Source: Sphingomonas sp. LM7
Lineage (GTDB): Bacteria > Pseudomonadota > Alphaproteobacteria > Sphingomonadales > Sphingomonadaceae
Length of the DNA: 64,000 bases
Direction: 5' to 3'
Assembly (NCBI RefSeq): GCF_002002925.1
Contig: NZ_CP019511.1
Location: forward strand, 434,001-498,000
Every line of letters starts with the position of its first letter. Position 1 is the stretch's first letter. The position numbers were made by a program, and so were the translations under genes. A model generated the notes under the pieces. That model ran no database searches. It was not told the origin of the DNA and saw only the letters and a program-made list of their open reading frames with translations. Shown one piece after another: positions 51,584 to 60,503 of this stretch.

Positions 51584-53299
51584 ATGGCATTCGGGAAGCT
51601 CAAGCCAAGTTCTGTCGCACTTGCGGCACCTGCGCTGCAGGCGGCGGAGACTTGTGCCCTCGGCCCGTCGGAAACCGGATTGATGCTCGACCTGCTGCCG
51701 GTGCCCGCGGTCGCGGTCTCTCTCGAAGGCGGCAAGTTCCAGTTTCGCGCGCTCAACCGCGCGTTCCGCCTTGCGGGACTCGGCACCGTTGCATCCGAAT
51801 CGCCGCTCGTCCGGCTGCTAGGCAGCCAGCTTCGCCGATTCATCGAATCGGAAGAGACGCAGCGCGAGATAAGCTGGCAGTTCGGCGAGGAAGTCGATTG
51901 CCGCTATTTCCGCGTCCTCTTCGCCCGCCGTGCCGCGCAGCGCGGCAGCGGGCGGTGCCTGGTTACGCTGGTCGATCAGACGTCCGAGCTGCGCACCGAG
52001 CACAGCCTGCGCCGCGAAATGGCGACCGACAGCCTCACCGGCCTGCCCAACCGCGCCGGTTTCAGCGATCAGATCGAAGCGACCATCGGTCCGGACGAGG
52101 CCGACAGCTTCGCAGTGCTGGTGGTCAACCTCGACCGGTTCAGTCGCGTCAATGCCTGCATGGGCGGTCTGGCCGGGGACGAACTGCTGATTTCGGTCGC
52201 ACGGCGGCTGAAAGGGGCGCTCCGCGGCCGTGACATCCTGGCGCGGATGGGCGGAGACGAATTCGGGGTGCTGTTGACGCTCGACGACGGGCCGGGCGAC
52301 GCGCTCCATGTCGCCAAGCGTATCCAGGCTGCGCTTGCCACGCCGTTCCGGCTTTCGGACTTCGAGATCCGCGTCGATTGCTCGATCGGCATTGCGCTGG
52401 GATCGGATAATCGCGGCGAGCCCGAGGACCTGATCCGCCACGCGCAATTCGCCGTGAAGCGCGCCAAGACCAGCGGTCGCACCGAACTCTATCACACTCG
52501 TGCCTTCGACATCGCCCGCGAACAGTTCAGCGTTGAGACCGAGCTGCGCCGCGCGATCGAGAATGGCGACATGACGCTCCACTATCAGCCGATCTGCGAT
52601 CTAGGCACTGGCAAGGTCGTGTCGTTCGAGGCGCTGGCGCGCTGGACCACCGAAGGCGGTGTCGCGCTGTCGCCCAACGACTTCATCCCCGTCGCCGAGG
52701 AATCGGGGCTCATCGTTCCGCTCGGACGCTGGGCGATGGGCGAAGCGGCACGGACGCTGGCGGCGTGGGACCTGGCCGCGGGCGGTGATTGCGGGGTCAA
52801 GGTCGCAGTCAACCTATCGGCGATCCAGCTCCAGCGTGATCGCATTCCGGAAATGGTCCAGGCGGCGCTGGAGCAGCACGGCGTGTCGGGCTCGCGGCTG
52901 ACGCTAGAGTTGACCGAGAGCGCGATCGTCACCGATCCCGACCGGATCAGCCAGACGATGATGGCGCTCAAGGATCTCGGCACCACGCTGGCGATGGACG
53001 ATTTCGGCACCGGATATTCGAATCTGGCCTATCTGCAGAAGCTGCCGATCGACCAGCTCAAGATCGACCGCAGCTTCATCTCCGGCATGCTGGCCGACCG
53101 CGACAAGATCGCGATCGTCCGCGCGGTGCTGAGCCTGGCGCAGGCGCTGGGGATGCAGACCACCGCCGAGGGCATCGAGACCAACGAGCTGGCGCAGACG
53201 CTCGCGGCGCTCGGCTGCACCTATGGCCAGGGTTATCTCTATGCCCGGCCGCTCGAACCAGGCGCTGCCTTTTCGCTGCTCGGCGCGCGCAACGCCTGA
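51584..53299 (+). CDS. GGDEF-EAL cyclic-di-GMP protein
   Basis: 571 residues, no membrane helix. An N-terminal PAS-like region (about 25-140) is followed by GGDEF (TDSLTGLPNRAGF; MGGDEFGVLL near 222) and EAL (SFEALARW near 348; DDFGTGYSNLAYLQKLP; IKIDRSF-type LKIDRSFISGM). Both active-site motifs are intact, so it may make and break c-di-GMP; usually one activity dominates. Its last 61 bases overlap the convergent cca gene. Confidence 0.94.
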   Translation: MAFGKLKPSSVALAAPALQAAETCALGPSETGLMLDLLPVPAVAVSLEGGKFQFRALNRAFRLAGLGTVASESPLVRLLGSQLRRFIESEETQREISWQFGEEVDCRYFRVLFARRAAQRGSGRCLVTLVDQTSELRTEHSLRREMATDSLTGLPNRAGFSDQIEATIGPDEADSFAVLVVNLDRFSRVNACMGGLAGDELLISVARRLKGALRGRDILARMGGDEFGVLLTLDDGPGDALHVAKRIQAALATPFRLSDFEIRVDCSIGIALGSDNRGEPEDLIRHAQFAVKRAKTSGRTELYHTRAFDIAREQFSVETELRRAIENGDMTLHYQPICDLGTGKVVSFEALARWTTEGGVALSPNDFIPVAEESGLIVPLGRWAMGEAARTLAAWDLAAGGDCGVKVAVNLSAIQLQRDRIPEMVQAALEQHGVSGSRLTLELTESAIVTDPDRISQTMMALKDLGTTLAMDDFGTGYSNLAYLQKLPIDQLKIDRSFISGMLADRDKIAIVRAVLSLAQALGMQTTAEGIETNELAQTLAALGCTYGQGYLYARPLEPGAAFSLLGARNA

Positions 53300-54459
53300 G
53301 CCACGACGTCGTCGGCGATTTGCTCGACGCGGTCCGAGTCAGGGAAACCTTCCGCAATCCATCGATCCTCGACCGTGCGCAGCGCGCGGGCGACATCGGG
53401 GCCCTTCGCCAGCCCGCGCGTTACCAGCGCGCCGCCGGTCAGCGGAAGGCGCGGTGCCTGCCAAGTTCTGATTTCGGCAATCTCGGCGATTTCACGGTTC
53501 GAGAAGATCAGCTGGTCGAGGGCGGTATCGGCACCGAGCCGGTAGACGAGCGGTTTTGCGGGGCCGTCCGGCTTCGCCACTGCGGCGACCAGGCGCTTGC
53601 GCTCGGCATTGGACAGCTTGAGCCGGGCGCCGATCTGATCGGCGATATGCGCGTCCTGCGGGAGGAGTGCGGCGAGGCGCCGGATCGGGCTGGGCGTGAG
53701 TTCGGCTTCGGCTTCGCGGTGCGCGACATGAGTGAGCAGTTCGGCCGAGGCGATCTCGGGCAGCACGGGCCCGAAGATGCCGCGCGCTATCATCAACTGG
53801 ACGACGCGGACGGCGTCCTTGGCGAGCAGCAGCTTGAGCAACTCGTCGCGGATCCGCTCGCGGGACAGCGCCATCAGGTCCTTGGCGCGCGCGGTGCAGG
53901 CGTCGAGGCCTGCGGCATCGGGCTGGTCGCCGAATCGGGCGAGGAAGCGGAAGAAGCGGAGAATACGCAGATGGTCCTCGGCGATTCGCTGGAGCGGATC
54001 GCCGATGAAGCGCACATGACGTGCTTCTAGATCGGTGAGGCCGCCGAAATAGTCGAAAATTTCGCCGGACAGGGGATCGGCATAGAGCGCGTTCATCGTG
54101 AAGTCGCGGCGTGCGGCGTCTTCGCACCAGTCGTCGGTGAAGGCGACGGTGGCGTGGCGGCCGTCGGTCGAGACGTCCCGGCGCAACGTGGTGACCTCGA
54201 CCGGGCCGCTCGTCAATACCGCGGTGATGGTGCCGTGGGCGAGTCCGGTGGGAACGGCGCGAATCTCTGCCGCCTTGAGCAGTTCGAGAACTCGCTCGGG
54301 CGGCAGTGGCGTGGCGAGGTCGATATCGGCGACTGGAATGCCGAGCAGCGTATCGCGAACCGACCCGCCGACGAATCGCACGTCGCCGAGCACTTCAACC
54401 AGCCGATCGAGGCCTTCGCGGTGCCGCCATTCGGCATGGGGCAGGGTCAGGCTGTCCAA
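53239..54459 (-). CDS. cca: CCA tRNA nucleotidyltransferase
   Basis: 406 residues from TTG 54459, with GGAGG 6 bases upstream. Class II enzyme: FVGGSVRDTLLGIPVADIDL holds the GG and DxD catalytic motif, RRDFTMNALYADP the template region and DHLRILRFFRFLARFG the helical part. It adds or repairs the CCA end of tRNAs. The start overlaps the Nudix gene by 13 bases; the end overlaps the GGDEF-EAL gene by 61. Confidence 0.93.
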   Translation of the reverse strand: MDSLTLPHAEWRHREGLDRLVEVLGDVRFVGGSVRDTLLGIPVADIDLATPLPPERVLELLKAAEIRAVPTGLAHGTITAVLTSGPVEVTTLRRDVSTDGRHATVAFTDDWCEDAARRDFTMNALYADPLSGEIFDYFGGLTDLEARHVRFIGDPLQRIAEDHLRILRFFRFLARFGDQPDAAGLDACTARAKDLMALSRERIRDELLKLLLAKDAVRVVQLMIARGIFGPVLPEIASAELLTHVAHREAEAELTPSPIRRLAALLPQDAHIADQIGARLKLSNAERKRLVAAVAKPDGPAKPLVYRLGADTALDQLIFSNREIAEIAEIRTWQAPRLPLTGGALVTRGLAKGPDVARALRTVEDRWIAEGFPDSDRVEQIADDVVAQALRAPSSEKAAPGSSGRA

Positions 54460-55037
54460 CGCAGCCTCCGCGAGAGATTGACGATCATCGCCGCGGTGGC
54501 GCCCCAGATGCGGCGATCGTTCCACAGGATCTCGTAATAGCGGCGCTCCTGTCCCTGATAACTCGCCGTCGCCTCGGCATGGTTGGCGCTGTTCAGGAGG
54601 AAGGCGAGGGGGACTTCGAACACCGCCGCCACTTCGGCCTCGGCAGGCACCAACGCGAGATCGGGCGGAATGACGCCGACGACCGGAGTGACTTCATAGC
54701 CGGTCACGGTGCGATAGAGGTCGCCGGTGCCGATCACCTGCACTGCCGAAGGGGGCAATGCGATTTCCTCTTCCGCCTCACGTAGCGCGGCGGCGATCGG
54801 GCCGTCGTCCTCGGGATCGATCCTACCGCCGGGGAAGGCGACCTGGCCGGGATGGCGGCGCAGCGTCTCGGTGCGTTGGGTGAGGATCACGCCCGGCTCG
54901 CGGCGATCGGTGACCGCGACCAGCACCGCGGCGGGATGCCCGGCGATAGCAGGATCGAAATCGAAATGATCGCCCGCGAGCAGGATGGTCTCATGATCGC
55001 TGTCCAGCGCGGCGCGCAGCCGCTCGGCAAGCGTCAC
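54447..55037 (-). CDS. CoA-type Nudix pyrophosphatase
   Basis: 196 residues from GTG 55037, which overlaps the DUF1285 stop (GTGA). Nudix box: GGRIDPEDDGPIAAALREAE followed by EEIAL, preceded by the LTQRTETLRRHPGQVAFPGG segment typical of CoA pyrophosphatases (NudL-like). It probably hydrolyses CoA or its oxidised derivatives. Confidence 0.93.
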   Translation of the reverse strand: MTLAERLRAALDSDHETILLAGDHFDFDPAIAGHPAAVLVAVTDRREPGVILTQRTETLRRHPGQVAFPGGRIDPEDDGPIAAALREAEEEIALPPSAVQVIGTGDLYRTVTGYEVTPVVGVIPPDLALVPAEAEVAAVFEVPLAFLLNSANHAEATASYQGQERRYYEILWNDRRIWGATAAMIVNLSRRLRWTA

Positions 55038-55600
55038 GGTTGCGGCTCCAGCGCGAAAAAGGCGCCGTTGCTCCATACGCCGGGCGACGTGCCGCCATTG
55101 GCAAGCGCGATCTCGGCGAGCTCGTAATAGACCGGCCGCGCGATCAGCGCCTCGAGCCCGCTGCGGACGTGTAGATAGGGGCGGGGGCCGTCCTCGCGCT
55201 CGTCGAAGCGCAACGCATGCTCGGGGCCGGCGGTGAGCAGGTCGCCGGTGTTGAGGCGGAAGGCGAGCTTCATCGCATCGCCTTCGCCCTCGGCCTTCAT
55301 CTCGACGGCGGTGAAGGGCGCGTCCTCGACTTCGATGTCGAGCTTCTCGACTGGGGTGACGAGGACGAATCGCCCGTCGGGCTCGCGGCGTAGAATCGTC
55401 GAGAACAACCGCACCATCGCCGCGCGGCCGATCGGCGACCCCTGATGATACCAGATGCCGTCGCGGGCGATACGCATCTCGCTGTCACCGCAATGGTCGG
55501 GATTCCAGCTCTCCACCGGCGGTAGGCGGTTTTCCTCGGCAAGCCGGGCGATCTCGGCGAGCGACAGGCTGGCGAGATCGGGGGGAGGCGGGGTCGGCAT
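55034..55600 (-). CDS. DUF1285 domain protein
   Basis: 188 residues. PPVESWNPDHCGDSEMRIAR and DGIWYHQGSPIGRAAMVRLF are the DUF1285 core; the rest is a beta-rich fold (VLVTPVEKLDIEVEDAPF). Function unknown, conserved in alphaproteobacteria next to the Nudix and cca genes as here. ATG 55600 has no strong Shine-Dalgarno; a longer form is open to 55675. Confidence 0.92.
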   Translation of the reverse strand: MPTPPPPDLASLSLAEIARLAEENRLPPVESWNPDHCGDSEMRIARDGIWYHQGSPIGRAAMVRLFSTILRREPDGRFVLVTPVEKLDIEVEDAPFTAVEMKAEGEGDAMKLAFRLNTGDLLTAGPEHALRFDEREDGPRPYLHVRSGLEALIARPVYYELAEIALANGGTSPGVWSNGAFFALEPQP

Positions 55601-55632
55601 GCCACGCTCGTTAGGCCAGGGCGGCGGCCCCC

Positions 55633-56154
55633 TCAAGCGGCTTGGCGAACCCGCGGCCCCAGCGTGCCCGCGCAATCGGCCACCTTGTCGCCGCGCGCGA
55701 GCAGCCGGCGCGGCTCGAACGGGCCGGGCAGGCGCCAGCCGGCGGTGCGATCGGCAGTGAAGCCGAAGAAGCGGCCATAATATTCGGGATCACCGACCAG
55801 CATCAGCGAATCGCAGCCTTCGGACGGGCAGTCCCGAACTGCCGCGAGCATCCGCTCCATCAATGCGCGGCCAATGCCTCCCTGCTGGCGTTCGGGCGCG
55901 ACGGCGACCGGGCCCACCATTACCAACGGCATCACAGCACCGCCGTCGCAGGCAAGCGCGACCGGCCAGCACTGGATCGTGCCGAGTAGCGCGCCGTCGG
56001 CGTCGCGCGCGGCGAAGCTGAGCTCTGGGACGGGGAGGGTGCCGCTGCGGATCCGGTACGCCGTGCGCGTACGTCGCTCCGGGCCGAAGGCGCGGTCGAG
56101 CAGCGCCTCCACGGCCTGGGGGTCGACGACGGCCAGCGGCACCAGTTCGATCAC
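55633..56154 (-). CDS. GNAT-family N-acetyltransferase
   Basis: 173 residues from GTG 56154 (AAGGAA upstream); GTG 56175 would add seven. The acetyl-CoA loop reads VAPERQQGGIGRALMERML and the C-terminal part LVGDPEYYGRFFGFTADR matches the small YhbS-like acetyltransferases. Substrate unknown. It is divergent from folB. Confidence 0.9.
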   Translation of the reverse strand: MIELVPLAVVDPQAVEALLDRAFGPERRTRTAYRIRSGTLPVPELSFAARDADGALLGTIQCWPVALACDGGAVMPLVMVGPVAVAPERQQGGIGRALMERMLAAVRDCPSEGCDSLMLVGDPEYYGRFFGFTADRTAGWRLPGPFEPRRLLARGDKVADCAGTLGPRVRQAA

Positions 56155-56296
56155 TTCGTTTCCTTGGTAGGGCACCCGGCAACCCCGCCGGGGCCGCGCG
56201 CTTTAGCGAGGTGCTGCGCGCACGCAAGGTTTAATGGGGATGGCGCCTGGCACTTCCCAGTCCTAAGGGGGCGCGGTTCCCACGAAAGGCCGTCAA

Positions 56297-56668
56297 TTGC
56301 GCGATTTGCTAAAGCTCCAGGTGCACGACCTCGAAGTCGAGGTGCTGACCGGGATCTATTCCGAAGAGACGCATCTGCCGCAGCCGCTGCGTATTTCGGT
56401 GACTGCCGATATCGATATGCCTGAGCGTTTCGTGCCTGATACGCCGCTCAGCGCGTCGAAGAGCTATATCGACCTCAAGCATGCCGCGACCACGGCGCTG
56501 CCCAAGGACGTGCATTTCACGCTGATCGAGGCCGTGGCCGACCATGTCTGCGAGACTCTGTTCGTCTCCGACGCGCGGGTGCAGCGTGTCGAGGTGCAGA
56601 TCATCAAGCTGGCGATCGCCGAGAACGGCGAATCGATCGGGATCACCATGGTCCGCCACCGGCGCTAG
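56297..56668 (+). CDS. folB: Dihydroneopterin aldolase
   Basis: 123 residues from TTG 56297 (GAAAGG upstream). VHDLEVEVLTGIYSEETHLP is the FolB start, with the catalytic region YIDLKHAATTAL and HFTLIEAVADHVCETLF. It forms 6-hydroxymethyl-dihydropterin in folate synthesis. The non-ATG start is likely, as the first ATG is well inside the fold. Confidence 0.9.
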   Translation: MRDLLKLQVHDLEVEVLTGIYSEETHLPQPLRISVTADIDMPERFVPDTPLSASKSYIDLKHAATTALPKDVHFTLIEAVADHVCETLFVSDARVQRVEVQIIKLAIAENGESIGITMVRHRR

Positions 56669-56689
56669 CGTTTGCCAGCCCTGACGCGC

Positions 56690-57526
56690 TCAGGCGCAGG
56701 GGCCGAGCGCGCGCAACACGATCCGATAGTCCTCGCGCGCGATCGCCGCGTGCGCGGGGTCGCCCGATTCGATGCTTTCCGCCGGCAGAGTGCGCGGCAG
56801 CCCGCAGGCGAGGCGATACCAGAGCAGCGTGTTGGTCTGTGGCGGACCGGCGGACTCATCGACGATATCGCCCAGCGAGACCGACCAGCGCGGCTGTTCA
56901 CCGGGGCGGCGCAGGATCTGGAGCGACACCGGAGCGCCGTTGGCAGTCTGCAGGAAGACCTGGGTCTCGCCTTCGCCCGGCAGCGATCCGGGAACATGGA
57001 ACGCGTTGCCCACGCCGGTTACTGCCGGCGGCGCATCGTTCGCGACCACTTCGCGGGCAATGCCGCGGACCAGCGCGTCAAGTTCGGGAGTGAAGGCGCG
57101 CTGGCTGTCGAGCCCGGTGAGCTGGAGCTGGTCGGGCCGATTGGGGACGGCGCGCGCGAACAGCAGCACTCGCTGCTTCTTGAGCTTGGGATCACGGCCG
57201 CGCTCGTTGAGCGGCACATCGGCGACATAGCCGATTCTCGTCGAGACTGCGTTCGAACCGCGAATCAGGGCCGTCACATCGGCCTCGATATAGAATCGGA
57301 CACGTCCCGGGGCGACATTTGCGGCTTCGGCGCCCTTGATTTTCACGGCGCTTCGAATGCGCGCGTCGAGGATCAGCGGCGCCCCCAGAACTTGCCCTGC
57401 AACAGTGGCATAACTGGGCAATACAGCTGTCGAAGAAGCTTGGTTTTGCGTGGTTTGTGGGGCGGATTGCGCAGGTGCCGTTAACGTTACTGCGCAACAA
57501 AAGGCTATCATGGGAACGCGTATCAT
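56690..57526 (-). CDS. Secreted hypothetical protein (278 aa)
   Basis: Signal peptide MIRVPMIAFCCAVTLTAPAQ ending near SAP. The mature part has an OB-like beta region (LGAPLILDARIRSAVKIKGA, PGRVRFYIEADVTALIRGSN) and a C-terminal helical part with Cys residues (ACGLPRTLP; ALGPCA end). I do not recognise a named family; such proteins occur in sphingomonads. It is divergent from tonB over 223 bases. Confidence 0.82.
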   Translation of the reverse strand: MIRVPMIAFCCAVTLTAPAQSAPQTTQNQASSTAVLPSYATVAGQVLGAPLILDARIRSAVKIKGAEAANVAPGRVRFYIEADVTALIRGSNAVSTRIGYVADVPLNERGRDPKLKKQRVLLFARAVPNRPDQLQLTGLDSQRAFTPELDALVRGIAREVVANDAPPAVTGVGNAFHVPGSLPGEGETQVFLQTANGAPVSLQILRRPGEQPRWSVSLGDIVDESAGPPQTNTLLWYRLACGLPRTLPAESIESGDPAHAAIAREDYRIVLRALGPCA

Positions 57527-57749
57527 GCGTGTCCGTTACCGGATCACCCGCTTCTTATACAGAAATAATTCCGTCATGAGCCGGCGGTAGGCGCTGTTTG
57601 TCCGACAAAGCGTTTGCGTACCCCGGAAGCCCACGATAGAGACTCGCGCTCTGCCGCACCGAACGCAACCAAGCGAACGGCGGACGGGCTTGTGCTCCGA
57701 GCATACCGGCGCCCAGGGTCGCACAGGATTAGAGGAGTGACGTTGCCGA

Positions 57750-58427
57750 ATGGCTTACGCTGACCGGAATGTAAGTGGCAGCCGGTTCGTTGCGATTATC
57801 ATAGTCGCAATCATCGTGGCTGGCATGGGTTATGCCTTCGTCACGGGCTTGGCATACCAATATATCAAGAAGAAGGCGGAGGAACTGAAGACCTTCGAGG
57901 TCGAAGAACCGCCGCCCCCTCCCGAGGAGGTTCCGCCGCCGCCGCCGCCGCCGGATTCGCCCGTGCCGCCGCCGCCGACTCAGGTGGTGACGCCACCTGC
58001 GATCGTGCAGACGGTTTCGCCGGCTCCGCCGATGGTGACGACTCCGATCATCCCACCAGCGCCGCCGATCACGCCACCGGCACCGCCGGCGCCTGTCGCG
58101 CCGCCGCAGCCACCGGCTCCGCCGCGCGTCGCAAAGCCGCTGAAGCCCCGCACGCCTCCGGGCAGCTGGGTGACCAACGACGATTATCCTGCAGCGGCCA
58201 TCCGCGCCGAGCAGCAGGGCACCACGGGCTTCCGTCTTCAGGTCGATGCGACCGGCAAGGTGGTCGATTGCCAGGTGACTTCGTCGAGCGGTTCGTCGGT
58301 TCTCGACAGCACTGCCTGCTCGCTGTTGCGGCGCCGCGCGCGCTTCGCACCGGCCGAGGACGCAAGTGGCAACAAGATCCCGGCACCGTTCGTCAGCCGT
58401 TTCCGCTGGGAACTGCCGAAGAATTGA
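57750..58427 (+). CDS. tonB: Energy transducer TonB
   Basis: 225 residues. One N-terminal membrane helix (VAIIIVAIIVAGMGYAFVTG), a Pro-rich spacer (about 50-130) and the C-terminal TonB domain (GTTGFRLQVDATGKVVDCQV; SLLRRRARFAPAEDASGN). It links ExbBD proton flow to outer-membrane receptors such as the two in this window. It is first of tonB-exbB-exbD-exbD. Confidence 0.95.
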   Translation: MAYADRNVSGSRFVAIIIVAIIVAGMGYAFVTGLAYQYIKKKAEELKTFEVEEPPPPPEEVPPPPPPPDSPVPPPPTQVVTPPAIVQTVSPAPPMVTTPIIPPAPPITPPAPPAPVAPPQPPAPPRVAKPLKPRTPPGSWVTNDDYPAAAIRAEQQGTTGFRLQVDATGKVVDCQVTSSSGSSVLDSTACSLLRRRARFAPAEDASGNKIPAPFVSRFRWELPKN

Positions 58428-58501
58428 TTGGAGTGGCCGGCGCGCCCCGTCGCGGCGCGCCGGAGTCTGGAACGCTACTAATTTAGAGGAAAGAACCGAC
58501 A

Positions 58502-59302
58502 ATGCTCATGACCATTCTCGCCGCGGCGGCGCCCAAGGGCGACAATCCGTACGGCCTTGAGGCCGCTCTCCGCGAGGGCGGCCTGATCGCCCAGACCGTG
58601 TTCGGCATCCTGGTGCTGATGCTCTTCGTCTCGCTCTACATCCTGTTTACCAAGCTGTTCGAGCAGCAGAAGATCATCAACCAGTACAAGCGCGTCCGCG
58701 CCCAGTTCTGGCAGTCCAACAGCCTGCGCGAAGGCGCGGCGAAGCTGGAGAAGAACTCGGCCTATCGCCAGATCGTCGACGACGGCGTCCAGGCACAGGA
58801 CCAGTACAAGGAACTGACCGATCCTATCGAAGCGCATGACTGGCTGCACGGCTCGCTCGCGCGTTCGGAAGCGTCGATCAACTCGCAGCTCAACGGCGGC
58901 CTCGCGTTCCTCGCGACGACCGGCGCGACTGCACCGTTCATCGGCCTGTTCGGCACCGTGGTCGGCATCTACCGCGCACTGATCAAGATCGGTTCGGCCG
59001 GTCAGGCGTCGATTGATGCCGTCGCCGGCCCGGTCGGTGAAGCACTGATCATGACCGCACTCGGCCTCGTCGTCGCGGTTCCCGCGGTGCTCGCGTACAA
59101 CTTCCTGCAGCGCCGCAACAAGGCGATCTCCGAGAACCTCAACGCGTTTTCGAACGACGTGCTCGGCTATCTCGCTTCGGACGGCCGCGTCCGCCCGAAG
59201 GCCGTCGCCGTGGCAGGCAAGGCTCCGGCTGCCGCCACTGCCAAGCCGGTTGGCCCGACCACGACCGCCGGCCAGGCCGGTGGCGTGCAGACTCGCGCGT
59301 AA
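58502..59302 (+). CDS. exbB: TonB system proton channel subunit ExbB
   Basis: 266 residues of the MotA/TolQ/ExbB family: first helix GLIAQTVFGILVLMLFVSLY, then conserved LAFLATTGATAPFIGLFGTV and EALIMTALGLVVAVPAVLAY. AGAGGAAAG precedes ATG 58502. Two stable hairpins follow the stop and separate it from exbD. Confidence 0.96.
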   Translation: MLMTILAAAAPKGDNPYGLEAALREGGLIAQTVFGILVLMLFVSLYILFTKLFEQQKIINQYKRVRAQFWQSNSLREGAAKLEKNSAYRQIVDDGVQAQDQYKELTDPIEAHDWLHGSLARSEASINSQLNGGLAFLATTGATAPFIGLFGTVVGIYRALIKIGSAGQASIDAVAGPVGEALIMTALGLVVAVPAVLAYNFLQRRNKAISENLNAFSNDVLGYLASDGRVRPKAVAVAGKAPAAATAKPVGPTTTAGQAGGVQTRA

Positions 59303-59320
59303 CCCGCGTAGGACAAGGAT

Positions 59321-59368
59321 CGGGTCGCACGTCACGGCGTGCGACCCTGCTCCCGGGCTGTCCGGGAG
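59321..59368 (+). other. Two tandem intercistronic hairpins between exbB and exbD
   Basis: First hairpin: GGGTCGCACG-TCACGG-CGTGCGACCC (59321-59346), 10 perfect pairs. Second: GCTCCCGG-GCTGT-CCGGGAGC (59348-59368), 8 perfect pairs. No T-run follows; exbD starts 25 bases later. They are suited to slow exonucleases or to set the ratio of the two products. Confidence 0.7.
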
Positions 59369-59392
59369 CGATAAAGGATAGGATAACGCCCA

Positions 59393-59872
59393 ATGGCGAT
59401 GAGCGTAGGCGACAGCGGCGACGACGCACCGATGTCGGACATCAACACCACGCCCCTCGTGGACGTGATGCTGGTGCTCCTGATCATCTTCCTGATCGCC
59501 GTTCCCGTGGTGATCCAGTCGATCGATCTGGCGCTTCCCAAGGTCCAGTTCGAACCGACCACCACCAAACCAGAGAATGTGTCGCTCTCGATCACGGGAG
59601 CCGGTGGCCAGTGCAAGGTCTACTGGGGCATGACCGAGGTCACCAGCAAGGAACTGCTCGACAGGGCGGTCGTCAAGCTGAAGGCTGAAATCGAGCGCCA
59701 GGGCGGCCCCAATGCTGCCGGGCTAGAGCTTCCCGAGGTGCACATCCGCGGCGACATCAACACGCCGTATCGCTGCATTGGCGGCACTATCTACACGATG
59801 CAGATGGCGGGTTTCGCGAAGGTCGGCTTCATCTCCGAGCCTGAAGCGGGCTCCAACGTCACGCGCATCTGA
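59393..59872 (+). CDS. exbD: TonB system subunit ExbD (first copy)
   Basis: 159 residues. One helix with the proton-carrying Asp: TTPLVDVMLVLLIIFLIAVP. The periplasmic part has an extra region (CKVYWGMTEVTSKELLDRAV, YRCIGGTIYTMQMAGFAKVG) with two cysteines. It is the longer of two ExbD genes and probably has a distinct role from the second. Confidence 0.95.
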   Translation: MAMSVGDSGDDAPMSDINTTPLVDVMLVLLIIFLIAVPVVIQSIDLALPKVQFEPTTTKPENVSLSITGAGGQCKVYWGMTEVTSKELLDRAVVKLKAEIERQGGPNAAGLELPEVHIRGDINTPYRCIGGTIYTMQMAGFAKVGFISEPEAGSNVTRI

Positions 59873-59897
59873 CGCGCCCGTTTAAGGAGTTTTCGAA

Positions 59898-60323
59898 ATG
59901 GCAATGAGCGCGGGCCGCGACGATGGCGAGCCGATGATGGAAATGAACACGACGCCGTTGATCGACGTCATGCTCGTTCTCCTCATCATGTTCATCATCA
60001 CGATCCCCATCCAGACCCACGCGGTTAAGGTCGACTTGCCGCAGAACAGCCCGCAGAACGCGCCGCCGGTGGAGCCGCAGAAGAACAAGGTCTACATCGA
60101 CGCGAACGGCAACGTGTTCTGGAACAGCGTACAGATCGACGATGTGACGCTGCGCCAGTATCTGGACGCATCGCTCCAGATGAGCCCGGAGCCCGAGCTG
60201 CACTTCCAGCCGGACCCCAATGCCCGCTACGACGTGGTCGATCGGGTGCTGGCGATCGTGAAGCGCGCGAACATCACCAAGCTCGGCTTTGTCGGTAACG
60301 AGCAGTATCGCAACGACTTCTGA
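59898..60323 (+). CDS. exbD: TonB system subunit ExbD (second copy)
   Basis: 141 residues, second ExbD of the operon: EMNTTPLIDVMLVLLIMFII holds the conserved Asp. The periplasmic end RYDVVDRVLAIVKRANITKL is typical. AAGGAG precedes ATG 59898. A strong terminator ends the operon 49 bases beyond. Confidence 0.95.
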   Translation: MAMSAGRDDGEPMMEMNTTPLIDVMLVLLIMFIITIPIQTHAVKVDLPQNSPQNAPPVEPQKNKVYIDANGNVFWNSVQIDDVTLRQYLDASLQMSPEPELHFQPDPNARYDVVDRVLAIVKRANITKLGFVGNEQYRNDF

Positions 60324-60371
60324 TCCGACATCGGACAGGGCGCCACGCGAAGGCGCTGCCCTGAAAAAATC

Positions 60372-60405
60372 GAAAGGCGGTCCTCCGGGGCCGCCTTTCT
60401 TTTTG
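60372..60405 (+). terminator. Rho-independent terminator of tonB-exb operon
   Basis: GAAAGGCGG (60372-60380) pairs with CCGCCTTTC (60391-60399), followed by TTTTTT. A weaker hairpin (CAGGGC/GCCCTG) lies just upstream. Confidence 0.88.
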
Positions 60406-60436
60406 CGCGCAGCCGGCTTGCTCTGATGCAATGAAA

Positions 60437-60478
60437 GTGTCACATTAGAGTCATCGAGATGTCACGGAAACGTCACCG
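60437..60478 (+). promoter_or_regulatory. Tandem PHO boxes (four half-sites) upstream of TPR gene
   Basis: GTCAC at 60439, GTCAT at 60450, GTCAC at 60461 and GTCAC at 60472 follow each other at exactly 11 bases. That is the arrangement of PhoB-binding direct repeats (CTGTCAT-N4-CTGTCAT). The set lies 26 bases or more before ATG 60504. Confidence 0.75.
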
Positions 60479-60503
60479 TGATGCAATGATTCTGGAGGGT
60501 GCC

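Noticed and set aside
57932..58140. CCG/GCC-rich repeat region as a possible tandem repeat or CRISPR
   Set aside because: It is the Pro-rich spacer of TonB, codon-level low complexity only; no regular repeat-spacer pattern.
60459..60503. Start of the TPR gene at 60459
   Set aside because: Would encode the last PHO half-sites; ATG 60504 begins a proper signal peptide with GGAGGG upstream.
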